NCBI GenBank assembly: GCA_963788145.1
Contig: CAWBFQ010000007.1
Span: 1,054,001 to 1,118,000 of the forward strand
Direction: 5' to 3'
Length of the DNA stretch: 64,000 bases
Source of the DNA: UTCFX2 sp963788145
GTDB taxonomy: Bacteria > Chloroflexota > Anaerolineae > Anaerolineales > UBA4823
Part shown: one piece after another, positions 43,869-53,586 of the stretch
How the letters are laid out: every line of letters begins with the position of its first letter
Numbering within the stretch: position 1 is the stretch's first letter
Translations under genes and position numbers: made by a program
The notes under the pieces: generated by a model
What the model saw: only the letters and a program-made list of their open reading frames with translations
What the model was told of the DNA's origin: nothing
Database searches by the model: none

Positions 43869-43917
43869 TTTATGATTTCCCAGGCGGTAAACAGTAATTG
43901 AAATTGTGGAGTAAATG

Positions 43918-43960
43918 CCGCCCATCGTAACCGGATCGAAAAGTGATGGACGATGGGCGG
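43918..43960 (+). other. Intergenic RNA hairpin between binding protein and permease genes
   Basis: CCGCCCATCGT at 43918-43928 and ACGATGGGCGG at 43950-43960 form a perfect 11-bp stem without a T tract. Such hairpins commonly protect the upstream mRNA and lower downstream expression, giving more binding protein than permease. Confidence 0.65.
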
Positions 43961-44012
43961 TTCTCAAAAGCGAGAATAGTTTCGCTGAAACCGGTTTCGC
44001 GGAGCATTAAAT

Positions 44013-46125
44013 ATGGCGAAATTCATTTTAAGAAGATTGTTGTTAATGCTCTTGACCATGTTCATTGTTTCGGTGGCCGTGTTTGCTATCACGACGGCGG
44101 CCCCCGGAAATGTTGCCCGCAATGTGTTGGGGATCCAGATCACGCCGGAACAAGAAGCCTCCTTCCTCGCTCAGAATGGCCTCGATAAACCCCTAGTTCA
44201 ACGTTATATCTCCTGGCTGATTGGAACAGACTGGCGGGCTTCTGCCAGGGTTGGGCTTGCGGTTCGCCAGGTGACTACGGCTGATGGTTTTACCGAGTGG
44301 TGGGCTGTGACAGAGGATGGCGTTTTGACTCGATGGGAGCTGGTGGGTGAAGATCTGATCGCCCGGAAGCAACAACCCGATGGCAGCATTATCGAGCAAC
44401 CGGATAACGGACGCTGGCGAATAAAAGATGCGCAGTCCGAAATCCGCTCGCCTGGAAGCCAATAAAATCGAGGTGCAAAACGATCCGCAGCTTACTGAAG
44501 TGGACAGACAGGCCATCCTGAAACCCCTTGACCAAATCCTGGGAATTCTCAATAATGCCGGCAAGATGAATCAAACAGAATTGCTGGCTGAATTGGCAGG
44601 ACCAGAAGAAGACTTAAGGGATTTACGGGACGACGCCGCCGCCAAACAAAAGCAGGATCTCCAAAATGCCAGTTCGGAATTCGCGAGTAAAAACCCGCTT
44701 ATCCAGGCCATCGTTGTTTCCCAGAGACTTGCCTCTACTGAAGAGCTGAAACAGAGCGACATGCAGTTTATGGCCGGACAGTTGAGCCGGGCTTCTGCCG
44801 TGCTTCGACCTGTTGATCCAACCACGGCCGATATCATCCAGCAGGCATATGATAGCCTGAAAATCAACGATGTTGAATCAGCCCGGACTGCTATGGAAAC
44901 TGCAACTCCAATACTGGTTCATCTTACCGGCAATTTGGGAGCTATGACAGATGGATTGCAAAACGGCGATTACCTTCTCGCAGCAAAGGTTTTACACGAT
45001 TTAAGCGATCCGGCGATAACGCCATTCGATGAAGCCCAGATGACTGTCTTGCGAGATACCCTCCAATCAGCAAGCCAAGTGATGCAGCAAGCTAACAGTG
45101 AGCTAGGAGATGCAATGACTCAGGCGGTTGCCAGTTTGGAAGCGGGTCAACTGGAAGAAACTCGCAAATCGCTTACACAGGCAGCCGAGGTGATCCGCTC
45201 AGATGGGCAGGTGATTTCCAGGACTGACGCAGCCGGCAGATCTCTGGTGGGCAGATCTTTTTGGGGTGTCGATATCCAAAATCACGTTGTTCGTTGGGAA
45301 ACAGGCACTGGTAAAGAGGTGTGGGTGTTTATCCAGGGAACTGGTTGGAAGGTCTTCAGCGGCGGGCCAGTGGAATATATTCCGCTACAAAAAGGGCTGT
45401 TGCGTGGCGATCCGGGCGTATCATTGCGTACAGGTCGCCCGGTGGCTGATTTGCTGTATATCCGACTGCGAAACTCGTTGGTTTTAGCAGGGTTAGCTTT
45501 TGTGATTGTCATGCCTCTCGCCCTGGTCTTAGGAATTCTGGCTGGTTTGAACGAAGGCAAAACATCCGACCGGCTGCTTTCAATCGGCGGCATGATGTTT
45601 TCTGTAACACCCGAGTTTGCAACGGGTATTTTTCTGATTTTGATTTTTGCCTTCTGGCTAGATCTGGTTCCAGGCGCTACCGTATTTGGAGAAAAAGCGC
45701 CCTGGACCAGGCCGGATATGCTGGTATTGCCAGTGCTGACACTCACCTTGATTGAATTGGGTTATGTGCTGAGAATTACGCGCGCCAGCATGGTGGAAGT
45801 GATGAAAGCGCCTTATATCCGGACCGCCTTTCTTAAAGGGTTGCCTTACAGCAGAATCGTGATGAAACACGCCATCCGAAATGCGTTAATGGCGCCGATT
45901 ACCATCATTATGCTGCATGTAAACTGGCTGTTGGGCGGTATCGTCGTTGTGGAGGTCATTTTTGGCTATCCAGGGTTGGGCAGTTACCTGTTGGAATCGG
46001 CGCTGTTCAAGGACTATAACGCCATTGTCGCTGGTTCCATGGTGTTGGTGATGGTAGCAGTCTCAACCCAGTTGGTGGCGGATATCGTTTACACCTTAAT
46101 CAACCCACGCATTCGATATTCATGA
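44013..46125 (+). CDS. ABC importer permease DppB-like with large extracytoplasmic insertion (frame-broken)
   Basis: The first helix (FILRRLLLMLLTMFIVSVAV) and the ARNVLGIQITPEQEASFLAQ segment are standard for DppB/OppB. About 400 residues then intervene before the remaining five helices and the coupling helix ELGYVLRITRASMVEVMKAP. The insertion contains a WxAVTEDGVLTRW unit and a long helical Gln/Ala/Leu-rich stretch, then the WGVDIQNHVVRWETG and TGWKVFSG units. DppB proteins are usually about 310-340 residues; this one is about 704. A single extra C near 44451 breaks the frame; without it EIRSLEANKIEVQND reads through. The insertion probably sits outside the membrane and may contact the binding protein. 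Confidence 0.8.
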
Positions 46126-46183
46126 ACCTCCAATTGAATTGTCAACCTCAAGGTACCACAGACCCTGTAGCAGGGAGGGACCT

Positions 46184-47107
46184 ATGGCTGTAGCTGATCA
46201 AAATGCTCGATTAATCTCCCAACCGCCCCTATGGAAGCGGGTTTGGGGAAGTCTGTCTGTGCTGTTTGCATCCAGGATCGCCGTGGTGGGATTAATCCTG
46301 GTGCTTTTTTGGGTGCTGGTTGCTATTTTTGCTCCCTTGCTAACCCCATACAGCCCAACGGAACAGGATTACAAAGCCCAGAACTCGCCCCCATCGGCTG
46401 CACATATTTTGGGGACAGATGATTTAGGCCGAGATTTGTGGTCCCGCCTGATCTATGGCGCCCGGGTAGTCCTGGTGATGCTTCCGATCAGTGGAAATTT
46501 CTGGTTACCGATCGGCACAGCGATCTGGGGGGTTTTGCTCAGCTTGATCGCCGGGTCAACCCTGGGGTTGATAGGTGGTTATCTGGGGGGGTGGCGAGAC
46601 GAGACTGTGATGCGCCTATTGGATGCCATGATGGCTTTTCCGGTTATTTTGTTATATATGATCATCATTGCTGCCGTGGGCGCCTCGGCCACAAATGTAG
46701 TGTTGGCAATTGCAATTGTTGGGACGCCTGGAATTGCACGCCTTGTGCGCAGTCTGACGCTTGATATCCGTACGCGTGACTATGTGCGGGCTGCCGAAGT
46801 CCGCGGCGAGCATCCACTTTACATCATGTTTGTCGAAATCTTGCCAAATGCGCGCGGACCGATCATCATTGATGCGATGTTGCGCATTGGCTACGCCATA
46901 TTTGCGATGGGTACTCTGGGATTTTTGGGTTTGGGTCTACCGCCGCCATCTCCGGACTGGGGGAGCATGGTTGCAGCCGGCAGGCGTTACATCCTGGCGG
47001 GCAGTCCGTGGGCTGCGTTGTGGCCTTCACTGGCGATTGCATCGCTGGTCGTAGGCTTAAACTTGCTTGCGGATGGCTTGCGCGAAGAATCGACCCGGTA
47101 TCAGTAA
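46184..47107 (+). CDS. ABC importer permease DppC-like
   Basis: ATG 46184, six bases after GGGAGG, gives 307 residues. The protein has the OppC_N segment (LWKRVWGSLSVLFASRIAVV), six membrane helices and LGTDDLGRDLWSRLIYGARV near residue 78. The EAA coupling motif is DYVRAAEVRGEHPLYIMFVE near 205, all typical of DppC/OppC. It pairs with the DppB-like permease upstream, 58 bp away. A periplasmic insertion around GNFWLPIGTAIWG slightly lengthens the loop compared with relatives. Confidence 0.9.
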   Translation: MAVADQNARLISQPPLWKRVWGSLSVLFASRIAVVGLILVLFWVLVAIFAPLLTPYSPTEQDYKAQNSPPSAAHILGTDDLGRDLWSRLIYGARVVLVMLPISGNFWLPIGTAIWGVLLSLIAGSTLGLIGGYLGGWRDETVMRLLDAMMAFPVILLYMIIIAAVGASATNVVLAIAIVGTPGIARLVRSLTLDIRTRDYVRAAEVRGEHPLYIMFVEILPNARGPIIIDAMLRIGYAIFAMGTLGFLGLGLPPPSPDWGSMVAAGRRYILAGSPWAALWPSLAIASLVVGLNLLADGLREESTRYQ

Positions 47108-47122
47108 GCGGAGAATAGAGAG

Positions 47123-49231
47123 ATGCCGACCAAAACAATCCAGCGCGACCATGCTCCAATTTTGAAAATCGACAATTTAGCGATCTCTTATGAGACTCGT
47201 TATGGTGATGTTGAGGCAGTTCGCCAGGTTTCATTTGAAATCGGGCGAGCCACCACTTTTGGCCTGGTGGGTAAATCGGGGTGTGGCAAGTCCACTGTGG
47301 CTTTTGGAATTGTAGATTTCCTGGGATCAAATGGAAAAATAACCCACGGCAGCATCAAGTTTCAAGGGCGCGAGCTGGTAGGGACCTCACAAAAGGAGCT
47401 TAACCTGATCCGTGGCGATCAGATTGCAATGGTCTATCAAGACCCCATGCAGGCTCTAAACCCATCCCTCACCCTGGGCGATCAGCTCAATGAAGTCTTA
47501 ACGGTCCACCGTGGTATCTCAGAAGCCGAGGCGTGGAAGAAATCGGTTTCAATGCTCGAACGGGTCTATATGCCGGATGCCCCAAACGTGATGAACCGTT
47601 ATCCACACCAGATCTCTGGCGGACAACAGCAGCGCGTGGTCATCGCAATGGCGCTCCTCACTAATCCAGCGTTGCTCATCATGGATGAACCCACTACAGC
47701 CCTGGATGTGACGGTTGAAGCCGTGGTATTGGACCTGATCGAAGACCTGAAACGTGACTTTGATACTGCCATCGTGTATATCACGCATGACCTGGGAGTT
47801 GTTGCGCGGGTGTGCAATGAGGTGGGTGTAATGTATGCTGGCGAGATGGTCGAGAGTGGATCGGTTGAAGCCATTTTTGAAAACCCGAAGCATCCCTATA
47901 CCCAGGGGTTGATGCGATGTGTGCCGAAACTTGGAGCCACGAAGGAAGGCAGCCGTCTGTATCCCATCCGTGGGCGTGTCCCCGCTCCCAAGGATCGGCC
48001 TAAAGGAGCCTGTGTTTTTGCCCCCCGTTGCGATTATTCCAAAGATCGCTGTTACATCGAACTGCCCCTTGTTAGAGAAGTCACACCCCGTCACAATGTG
48101 CGCTGTTTTTTCGCAGATGAGATCAATCCATCGAACTGGGAACCATCGGAAGGTTTGGTTCCTGAATTTGCCCCGGTGGCAGAAGTCGAAGAGCTAAAGC
48201 CCATCCTGCAAATCAAAAATTTGCGAACATATTATGCACAGGAGTTGAAATCAGCGCTCAGCTTGATTGGGTTGGGCAAAAAGCGCTATGTCAAAGCAGT
48301 GGATGGGATCAGCCTGGAGGTGCCTGGCGGCAAGACCCTTGGAATCGTGGGCGAGTCGGGTTGTGGAAAAAGTACTTTGGCAAAAACAATCGTCGGACTT
48401 GAAGCGCCAACAGAGGGCGAAGCCGAATTCTTGGGGTTTGACATCAGCGTGCCCGTATCCAGGCGCGATGAAAAGCTGATTCGGGAATTGCAGATGGTCT
48501 TCCAGAACCCGGATTCGACCATGAATCCATCGTTCAGTGTGGGTCATCAAATCGGCAGGCCGTTGCAGCGCTTCAGAACAGTGCCATCCAGTCAGGTGCG
48601 GGCGGAAGTGATGCGCTTATTGAACGCTGTTCGCCTGGATGGCAGTTATTTCGATCGCCTGCCGCGCCAACTCAGCGGCGGCGAAAAGCAGCGTGTCGGA
48701 ATTGCGCGCGCCTTTGCCAGCAGGCCTGAGCTGGTATTATGCGATGAGCCTGTGTCTGCATTGGATGTCTCGGTGCAGGCGGCAGTGCTGAATTTACTGC
48801 TGGAGATCCAGCACGAATATATGACCACCATGATATTCATTGCCCATGACCTGAGCGTGGTCCGCTTTTTCTCGGACTTTGTCGCGGTCATGTACCTTGG
48901 GCATATTGTTGAGTTCGGTCCGGCTGAAGCCATCTACGCTCCACCTTACCATCCTTACACAGAGGCATTGTTATCGGCTGTTCCAATCCCCGACCCAAGA
49001 GCGGAACAAAAGCATATCCGTTTAGAGGGTACAGTACCCAGCGCGTTGAACCCACCGAGTGGATGTCCTTTTCACACCCGTTGTCCCCGGCGAACAATGT
49101 TGGAAGATGGCGGACGAATATGTGAAACCACAACGCCGCCCTGGCGTTACAATACAGATGAGCATCGTATCTTCTGCCACATACCATTGGAAGAGTCACG
49201 CAAGATGGATCCCGTGGTGACCATTGGGTAA
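47123..49231 (+). CDS. Fused double ATPase of the ABC importer (DppD-DppF)
   Basis: The 702-residue chain contains two oligopeptide-type ATPases. The first has Walker A GKSGCGKST near residue 52, signature ISGGQQQRVVIAMAL and Walker B LLIMDEPTTALDVTV. It ends with the oligopeptide/dipeptide C-terminal motif (CVFAPRCDYSKDRCYIELP, cysteines that can bind an iron-sulfur cluster in DppD). The second has GESGCGKST, LSGGEKQRVGIARAF, LCDEPVSALDVSVQ and the C-terminal CPFHTRCPRRTMLEDGGRIC. Normally these are separate genes dppD and dppF. Fusion fixes a 1:1 heterodimer. It energises the two permeases upstream. Confidence 0.9.
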   Translation: MPTKTIQRDHAPILKIDNLAISYETRYGDVEAVRQVSFEIGRATTFGLVGKSGCGKSTVAFGIVDFLGSNGKITHGSIKFQGRELVGTSQKELNLIRGDQIAMVYQDPMQALNPSLTLGDQLNEVLTVHRGISEAEAWKKSVSMLERVYMPDAPNVMNRYPHQISGGQQQRVVIAMALLTNPALLIMDEPTTALDVTVEAVVLDLIEDLKRDFDTAIVYITHDLGVVARVCNEVGVMYAGEMVESGSVEAIFENPKHPYTQGLMRCVPKLGATKEGSRLYPIRGRVPAPKDRPKGACVFAPRCDYSKDRCYIELPLVREVTPRHNVRCFFADEINPSNWEPSEGLVPEFAPVAEVEELKPILQIKNLRTYYAQELKSALSLIGLGKKRYVKAVDGISLEVPGGKTLGIVGESGCGKSTLAKTIVGLEAPTEGEAEFLGFDISVPVSRRDEKLIRELQMVFQNPDSTMNPSFSVGHQIGRPLQRFRTVPSSQVRAEVMRLLNAVRLDGSYFDRLPRQLSGGEKQRVGIARAFASRPELVLCDEPVSALDVSVQAAVLNLLLEIQHEYMTTMIFIAHDLSVVRFFSDFVAVMYLGHIVEFGPAEAIYAPPYHPYTEALLSAVPIPDPRAEQKHIRLEGTVPSALNPPSGCPFHTRCPRRTMLEDGGRICETTTPPWRYNTDEHRIFCHIPLEESRKMDPVVTIG

Positions 49232-49242
49232 GGAGGAATGAA

Positions 49243-49902
49243 ATGATCGTAAAAGAGTATATGACCAAACATCCTATCATGATCCGTCCAACGATGTCCA
49301 TCGTCGAAGCTCAAGGGATCATGTCTGAAGCGAGGGTCAGGCATTTGCCGGTGGTGGAGGCGGGAAAGCGCCTGCTCGGTTTGATCACACAAGAGACATT
49401 ACGAGTGCCCCCTACCAAACTCACAAGCCTGAATGTGTGGGAAATCACCCGCTATCTGTCAAATCTGACCGTAAAAGATGTGATGGTAGATCGAAAAGAT
49501 GTAGTCACTATTAACCCAAATATCACGATAGAAGAGGCAGCCCGCGTAATGGTCACGCACAAGATCGGCTGCTTGCCGGTGTTGGATGAGGATATCGTGG
49601 TTGGCATCATTACCGATACCGATATGATGAGGCACCTGATCGAAATGTTGGATGCGCCACAAACAAGCGTGCGGGTGACCATGCGTATGTCGCTCGCCAA
49701 AGGCGAATTAGCCCGATTAGTTACAACCATTTCAGACCAGGGTTGGGGAATCTGGGCATTGAGCGGTGTGTTATCGCCCAAGGATCCTAATAAATGGGAC
49801 GCTGTTTTCAAAATTGTGGATGTATCCAAAGAAGAAGTGTTGGCTGTGCTGAGTCAGTTGGAAGGACAACAGGTGATAGATATTCGGGAAGTACCCGCTT
49901 GA
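49243..49902 (+). CDS. CBS-pair protein with C-terminal ACT-like domain
   Basis: The 219-residue protein has two CBS motifs (MTKHPIMIRPTMSIVEAQGI and VMVDRKDVVTINPNITIEEA, each ending in a GLITQE or GIITDTD turn). A C-terminal part of about 75 residues (VRVTMRMSLAKGELARLVTT and following) has the beta-alpha-beta pattern of an ACT domain. CBS pairs bind adenosine nucleotides or SAM, and ACT domains bind amino acids. It follows the ATPase gene by 11 bp with GGAGGA. As a soluble sensor at the end of a transport operon it could adjust uptake or the methyl-transfer reaction to SAM or energy status. Confidence 0.78.
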   Translation: MIVKEYMTKHPIMIRPTMSIVEAQGIMSEARVRHLPVVEAGKRLLGLITQETLRVPPTKLTSLNVWEITRYLSNLTVKDVMVDRKDVVTINPNITIEEAARVMVTHKIGCLPVLDEDIVVGIITDTDMMRHLIEMLDAPQTSVRVTMRMSLAKGELARLVTTISDQGWGIWALSGVLSPKDPNKWDAVFKIVDVSKEEVLAVLSQLEGQQVIDIREVPA

Positions 49903-49918
49903 GAACAAAGTTGCGCAC

Positions 49919-51374
49919 ATGGAAACAAATTTCAACGCTTACCAAACACCACAATTTCGTGTTCTTTCCGATAGACAAATCGAGAGATTGTATCAAGCCA
50001 CTCTAGAGTGTATGAATCGAACTGGCCTCTTGATTCACAACGCTGAGGCCGCGTGAGTTGTTGGCACAGGCTGGCGCTCGCGTGGATGGAGAGCTTGTCC
50101 ATATCCCAGCGCACATCGTCCAGGATGCGATAGCATCCAACCCGCGTTCTTTCACAATCTGGGGCCGTGAGGACAAATATCGCATGCAGCTTGTTCCGGA
50201 TCGGGTGTATTTTGGTCCAGGGCCAACCTGCACTTATTTTATTGATCCAGATACAGGCGAGATGCATAGGACCCGGCATACAGACCCAGGTCTGACCGCC
50301 AGGGTGTCTGATGCATTGGATAACATCGATTACGTGATGTCACTAGGCTTGATTGACGATGTGACCCCCCGGCTTGCCCCAGTATATGAGTTTGCTGAAA
50401 TGATCGCAAATACGGGTAAACCGGTGCTGGCGTGGGGCTATACGCCAGACAACATTTCCGATATTTATCAAATTGCACTCGCGGTCGCCGGGAGCGAACA
50501 AACTTTTCGGGAACGTCCATTTATGGCATTCTTTTCGACCTATCAATCGCCGCTGGTTCAGACAGATGAAGATCTGGCAAATGTGCTTTGGGCTGTTGAG
50601 CGGGATATCCCTGTCGTCTATCTTGGGGGTGGCTGCGCCGGGACCAGTGCGCCGATCACCGGCGCGGGGACTTTGGTGGTCTCCCTGGCTGGCGCATTTT
50701 GCGGGCTGGCCATTATGCAGCTCAAGAAACGGGGCACGCCGGTTTGCATTGGCAGCGTCCCAGAAGCGATGGATTTGCGCACTGCCCGACCTCCTTATGG
50801 TGGCCCGGAGATGAGTTTTTTCAGCGCCGCGTTATCGGATGTATGCCGGTATTTGGGCTTGCCGTTTATGGGCACCGCAGGGGCATCCGAAGCCAAAGTA
50901 CTGGACTTGCAGGCTGCGATTGAAAGCTCGATCCAGGTTCTGCTTTCTGGCTTGAGTGGGGCATCTCTTGTTCATGATGTCGGTTTCTTAGATTGTGCCC
51001 AGATTGGCTCACTCGATATGTTAGTGATGAACGACGAGATCATCGCAATGACCAAACGAATTCTGCGCGGGATCGAAATCAGCGATGATACCTTGATGCT
51101 TGATCTGATTGATCAGATTGGGCCGGGCGGGGAATATATGTCATCCCCTGAAACGGCAAGACGATGCCGGAAAGAGATCTGGAATCCCAAATTGATGGAT
51201 CGCCAACCATACGATAACTGGTTGGCAGCCGGCGCTAAAACCATGAACGACCGAATCCATGCCAGGGTGATGAAAATATTAGCCACCCACCAACCTCCGT
51301 CTTTGCCAGAGGGGGCAGCCGAGAAAATCGAAGCCATATTGCAGGCTGCCGAAGCCCGCCAGACTGCCCATTAA
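49919..51374 (+). CDS. MttB-superfamily methyltransferase, non-pyrrolysine type (copy 3, frame-broken near start)
   Basis: From ATG 49919 the N-terminus (FRVLSDRQIERLYQATLECM) matches copies 1 and 2. After codon 43 an extra G near 50049 shifts the frame and a TGA follows. Dropping it gives EARELLAQAGARVDGELVHI and the full barrel to 51374, about 485 residues. Later landmarks are FGPGPTCTYFIDPDTG, CAGTSAPITGAGTLVVSLAG, GTAGASEAKVLDLQAAIES and VHDVGFLDCAQ. No amber codon occurs. The literal reading from 50058 would lack the first 45 residues. Co-directional with the importer and the CBS gene, so it is the copy most directly linked to the transporter. Confidence 0.82.
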
Positions 51375-51443
51375 GATCGCTTCACCTATAAAACGGGCTG
51401 CTGACAGCCTGACTAAATAACAAAAATATACCAATAACTTTCA

Positions 51444-51475
51444 CCATCTGGCTGGCAATCTACCCGGCCAGATGG
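51444..51475. terminator. Hairpin at the convergent end of copy 3 and a membrane protein gene
   Basis: CCATCTGGC at 51444-51452 pairs with GCCAGATGG at 51467-51475. It overlaps the last codons of the minus-strand gene and is followed by TTTCG on the plus strand. It probably ends transcription of the methyltransferase operon. Confidence 0.55.
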
Positions 51476-52335
51476 TTTCGTTTCCATAGAAGGATTAATA
51501 AAATACGGTCTCTTTGGAGGATTAATCCCCTTTTGATCACACCACGCGTGAAAAGCCCAAAGGGAATGAAGAAAAATGTTCCCATTAAAGAAATCATTAA
51601 GAAATCTTCCAGCGGAAAAGAAGAATGGGTTAGGACCGGCTGTAACAGAAAGAAGATAAGCAATCCTGCGAATAACATGCTTCCTTGAAATAGCAGCCCC
51701 ATTCCGGCTATATACCTGAATGCCCGTCGCTGCCAGAGCGCAGCCCCGCCAAACACCCAGATCGGAGTGATCAACAGGTCAGCCACAATCAGCGCAAGTT
51801 CTGACCGTGGGAGAGTTGTCCGGTTGGTAAGCGACGAGGTTAAACCGCCCAGACGCCACAGGAAGAACTTGAGACCAAAGCCAATCAGCACACCTCCAGC
51901 GAGTCTTTCGGGTACTGCGTTCTCAAGCCATTGTTGAATAACATGAATGTCTATACCGAAGATCAATCTGGACATTGTCAGAACGCTCAAGAAAACCAGC
52001 GCCAAATAGACAGCGAATTGAAAAGTGAATAGCATGGCAACCGCATACGCGATATAGTTATATGTGGCATAAAATAACGCGCCCGGCCAGAAAAGCAATC
52101 CAACCAGTCTTCCACGGCTTGTGAGCCACATTGAGCCGAGCAGGATGGGTAAACCAATGAACAGGTTGACTACATCGTTGGAAACGAATGACCGGCGCAA
52201 ATCTTCGGTCGGGTAGATGCTGCTCTGAAAGAACAGGCCAGCCAATGAGATACCCGCCAGGAGCAGCGCCAGGAAAAAAGATAAGGCGTAGACCGGTGTC
52301 AGCGAACGGGTAAGAGGCAATGGATTAGTATTCAT
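51460..52335 (-). CDS. Polytopic membrane protein of unknown function
   Basis: The 291-residue protein has about seven or eight hydrophobic segments, for example ALSFFLALLLAGISLAGLFF near the N-terminus, LFIGLPILLGSMWL and FLMISLMGTFFFIPFGLFTR near the C-terminus. No catalytic or transport motif is recognised. Its last segment is basic (RGVIKRGLILQRDR), predicting a cytoplasmic C-terminus. It is transcribed 20 bp downstream of the flavodoxin-like gene and probably shares its mRNA. Confidence 0.6.
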   Translation of the reverse strand: MNTNPLPLTRSLTPVYALSFFLALLLAGISLAGLFFQSSIYPTEDLRRSFVSNDVVNLFIGLPILLGSMWLTSRGRLVGLLFWPGALFYATYNYIAYAVAMLFTFQFAVYLALVFLSVLTMSRLIFGIDIHVIQQWLENAVPERLAGGVLIGFGLKFFLWRLGGLTSSLTNRTTLPRSELALIVADLLITPIWVFGGAALWQRRAFRYIAGMGLLFQGSMLFAGLLIFFLLQPVLTHSSFPLEDFLMISLMGTFFFIPFGLFTRGVIKRGLILQRDRILLILLWKRNHLAG

Positions 52336-52355
52336 CTAGAAATTAAGAGAGCTGA

Positions 52356-52832
52356 TCATAGCGCGAGAATTTTCTTTCCCGATTCCGCGGCTCGCTCCAT
52401 TTCGCCATCCTTTAATGGTCCTTCCTCCCCGGTTACAAGGAATCCTTCGGGGGGCAAAAGTAATATACCACCCTTATTCTTAAGCTCTTTTGAGATACTG
52501 GCGGCTGCATAACCACCCGTTTTGACAATAAAGCGCAGGGCCGAGGAATCAATCGTATCCAATGAAATCCTGGTGTCGAATGCAGCCACCTTAACCCCTT
52601 TGAGGGTGTTCTTTGATAACAGCTTCAAGAACTTTGTGATCGCTTCGGTAGGCCGAAATCCGCGCGTCGGAGAACCAACGATCAGAATATCCAGCCCACT
52701 GATCATATCTATGGATACCTCACTCACTGGCGTGGTCCTGATGCTTTCAATCGAATTGAACGCTTTGCCGATCGCCTGCGCGATTTTCTCGGTATTACCA
52801 AAAACCAAATCGTAAACAATCAAGATATTCAT
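52356..52832 (-). CDS. Flavodoxin-family protein
   Basis: ATG 52832 follows an AGGAG ribosome site at about ten bases and gives 158 residues. The FMN phosphate loop is VYDLVFGNTEKIAQAI at residues 6-21 (flavodoxin TxxGNT pattern). GLDILIVGSPTRGFRPTEAI contacts the isoalloxazine ring, and VAAFDTRIS starts the next strand. Flavodoxins carry electrons between redox enzymes, and shorter FMN domains of this type also occur in menaquinone-dependent protoporphyrinogen oxidase (HemG). No acceptor partner is adjacent except the quinone oxidoreductase at 53587. Confidence 0.82.
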   Translation of the reverse strand: MNILIVYDLVFGNTEKIAQAIGKAFNSIESIRTTPVSEVSIDMISGLDILIVGSPTRGFRPTEAITKFLKLLSKNTLKGVKVAAFDTRISLDTIDSSALRFIVKTGGYAAASISKELKNKGGILLLPPEGFLVTGEEGPLKDGEMERAAESGKKILAL

Positions 52833-52889
52833 TGAACCGTATCTCCTCTTAATCCTCAAATTTCATCACTTTGTCCCAGGCGGAACAGG

Positions 52890-53570
52890 TCACGGGCTAA
52901 TATCACAAACCAGACCAGATAGAACGGCCCCTATGATTCTCATGAGAACAGCCGAAATTGACGGAGCGAAAGGGTGGATGATGTGTTGGGTCAAATCAAA
53001 TGCGTTGCCCAACAAGCCGCTGAACGCGGTCACTTTGCTGAATTTCTTACTTCGCAACATCACAAGAGAGATGATCACACCGCCTCCTTGTAGGAGAATC
53101 CCCGACACGTAAGCCCCAGAGCTGTTCCACATGTCTGTGGCGATGACCGCTTCACCAGCCGCAAGGAATTGAGCTCTCAGCGTGGCGCTGTTTGCGGCGG
53201 CATGCAGGTCGCCCAGGTGAAGCAAAGCAAAAGTAGAATTCGGACGCGAAGCAAATGGCTACTGCAATCAAAGTGAATAAGGTTGCAAAAGCCGTAAAGA
53301 TGGGGCTGAGCCGCCTCAAGGCCATGTACAGCGCCGGAAACGTGCCCAAATATGCGCCGACCAGAAGTAGGAGTAAGAAATCGCCTCGCAATATAACTGC
53401 CAGCCGGTTTGCCTGTTGTATTGTGAAATATTCTTCGCACTGGAGGGTTTAGGTCCGAGCAGCGCCAATGCAACTGTATAAGCTAAAATGGCGGTAAATT
53501 GCACCAGGGCGGCGATTGCGCCAATTGTATAGAGAGGTTTCCAGTTGGTTTCGGTGGGTTGGTTCTGCAT
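52890..53570 (-). pseudogene. DUF4386-like membrane protein, frame-broken twice
   Basis: AGGAG nine bases before ATG 53570 starts a protein MQNQPTETNWKPLYTIGAIA with a first membrane helix. A missing base near 53425 and an extra base near 53240 split it over three frames. Joined, it reads EYFTIQQANRLAVILRGDFL, then GAYLGTFPALYMALRRLSP, and LLHLGDLHAAANSATLRAQF. The membrane segments GILLQGGGVIISLVMLRS and VLMRIIGAVL follow. The FSxQx-N and L..GD pattern with about six helices matches the DUF4386 family of unknown function. The breaks are single bases, so a live gene with sequencing errors is plausible. Confidence 0.55.
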
Positions 53571-53586
53571 ATGATAGGAACTCCTT

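Noticed and set aside
43752..44188. Additional open frames around the binding-protein/permease junction
   Set aside because: They are in other frames over the hairpin region and have no ribosome site or domain.
35142..51374. Pyrrolysine (TAG) in the MttB-family genes
   Set aside because: All three copies have sense codons throughout the barrel; no internal in-frame TAG was found, so they are the pyrrolysine-free type.
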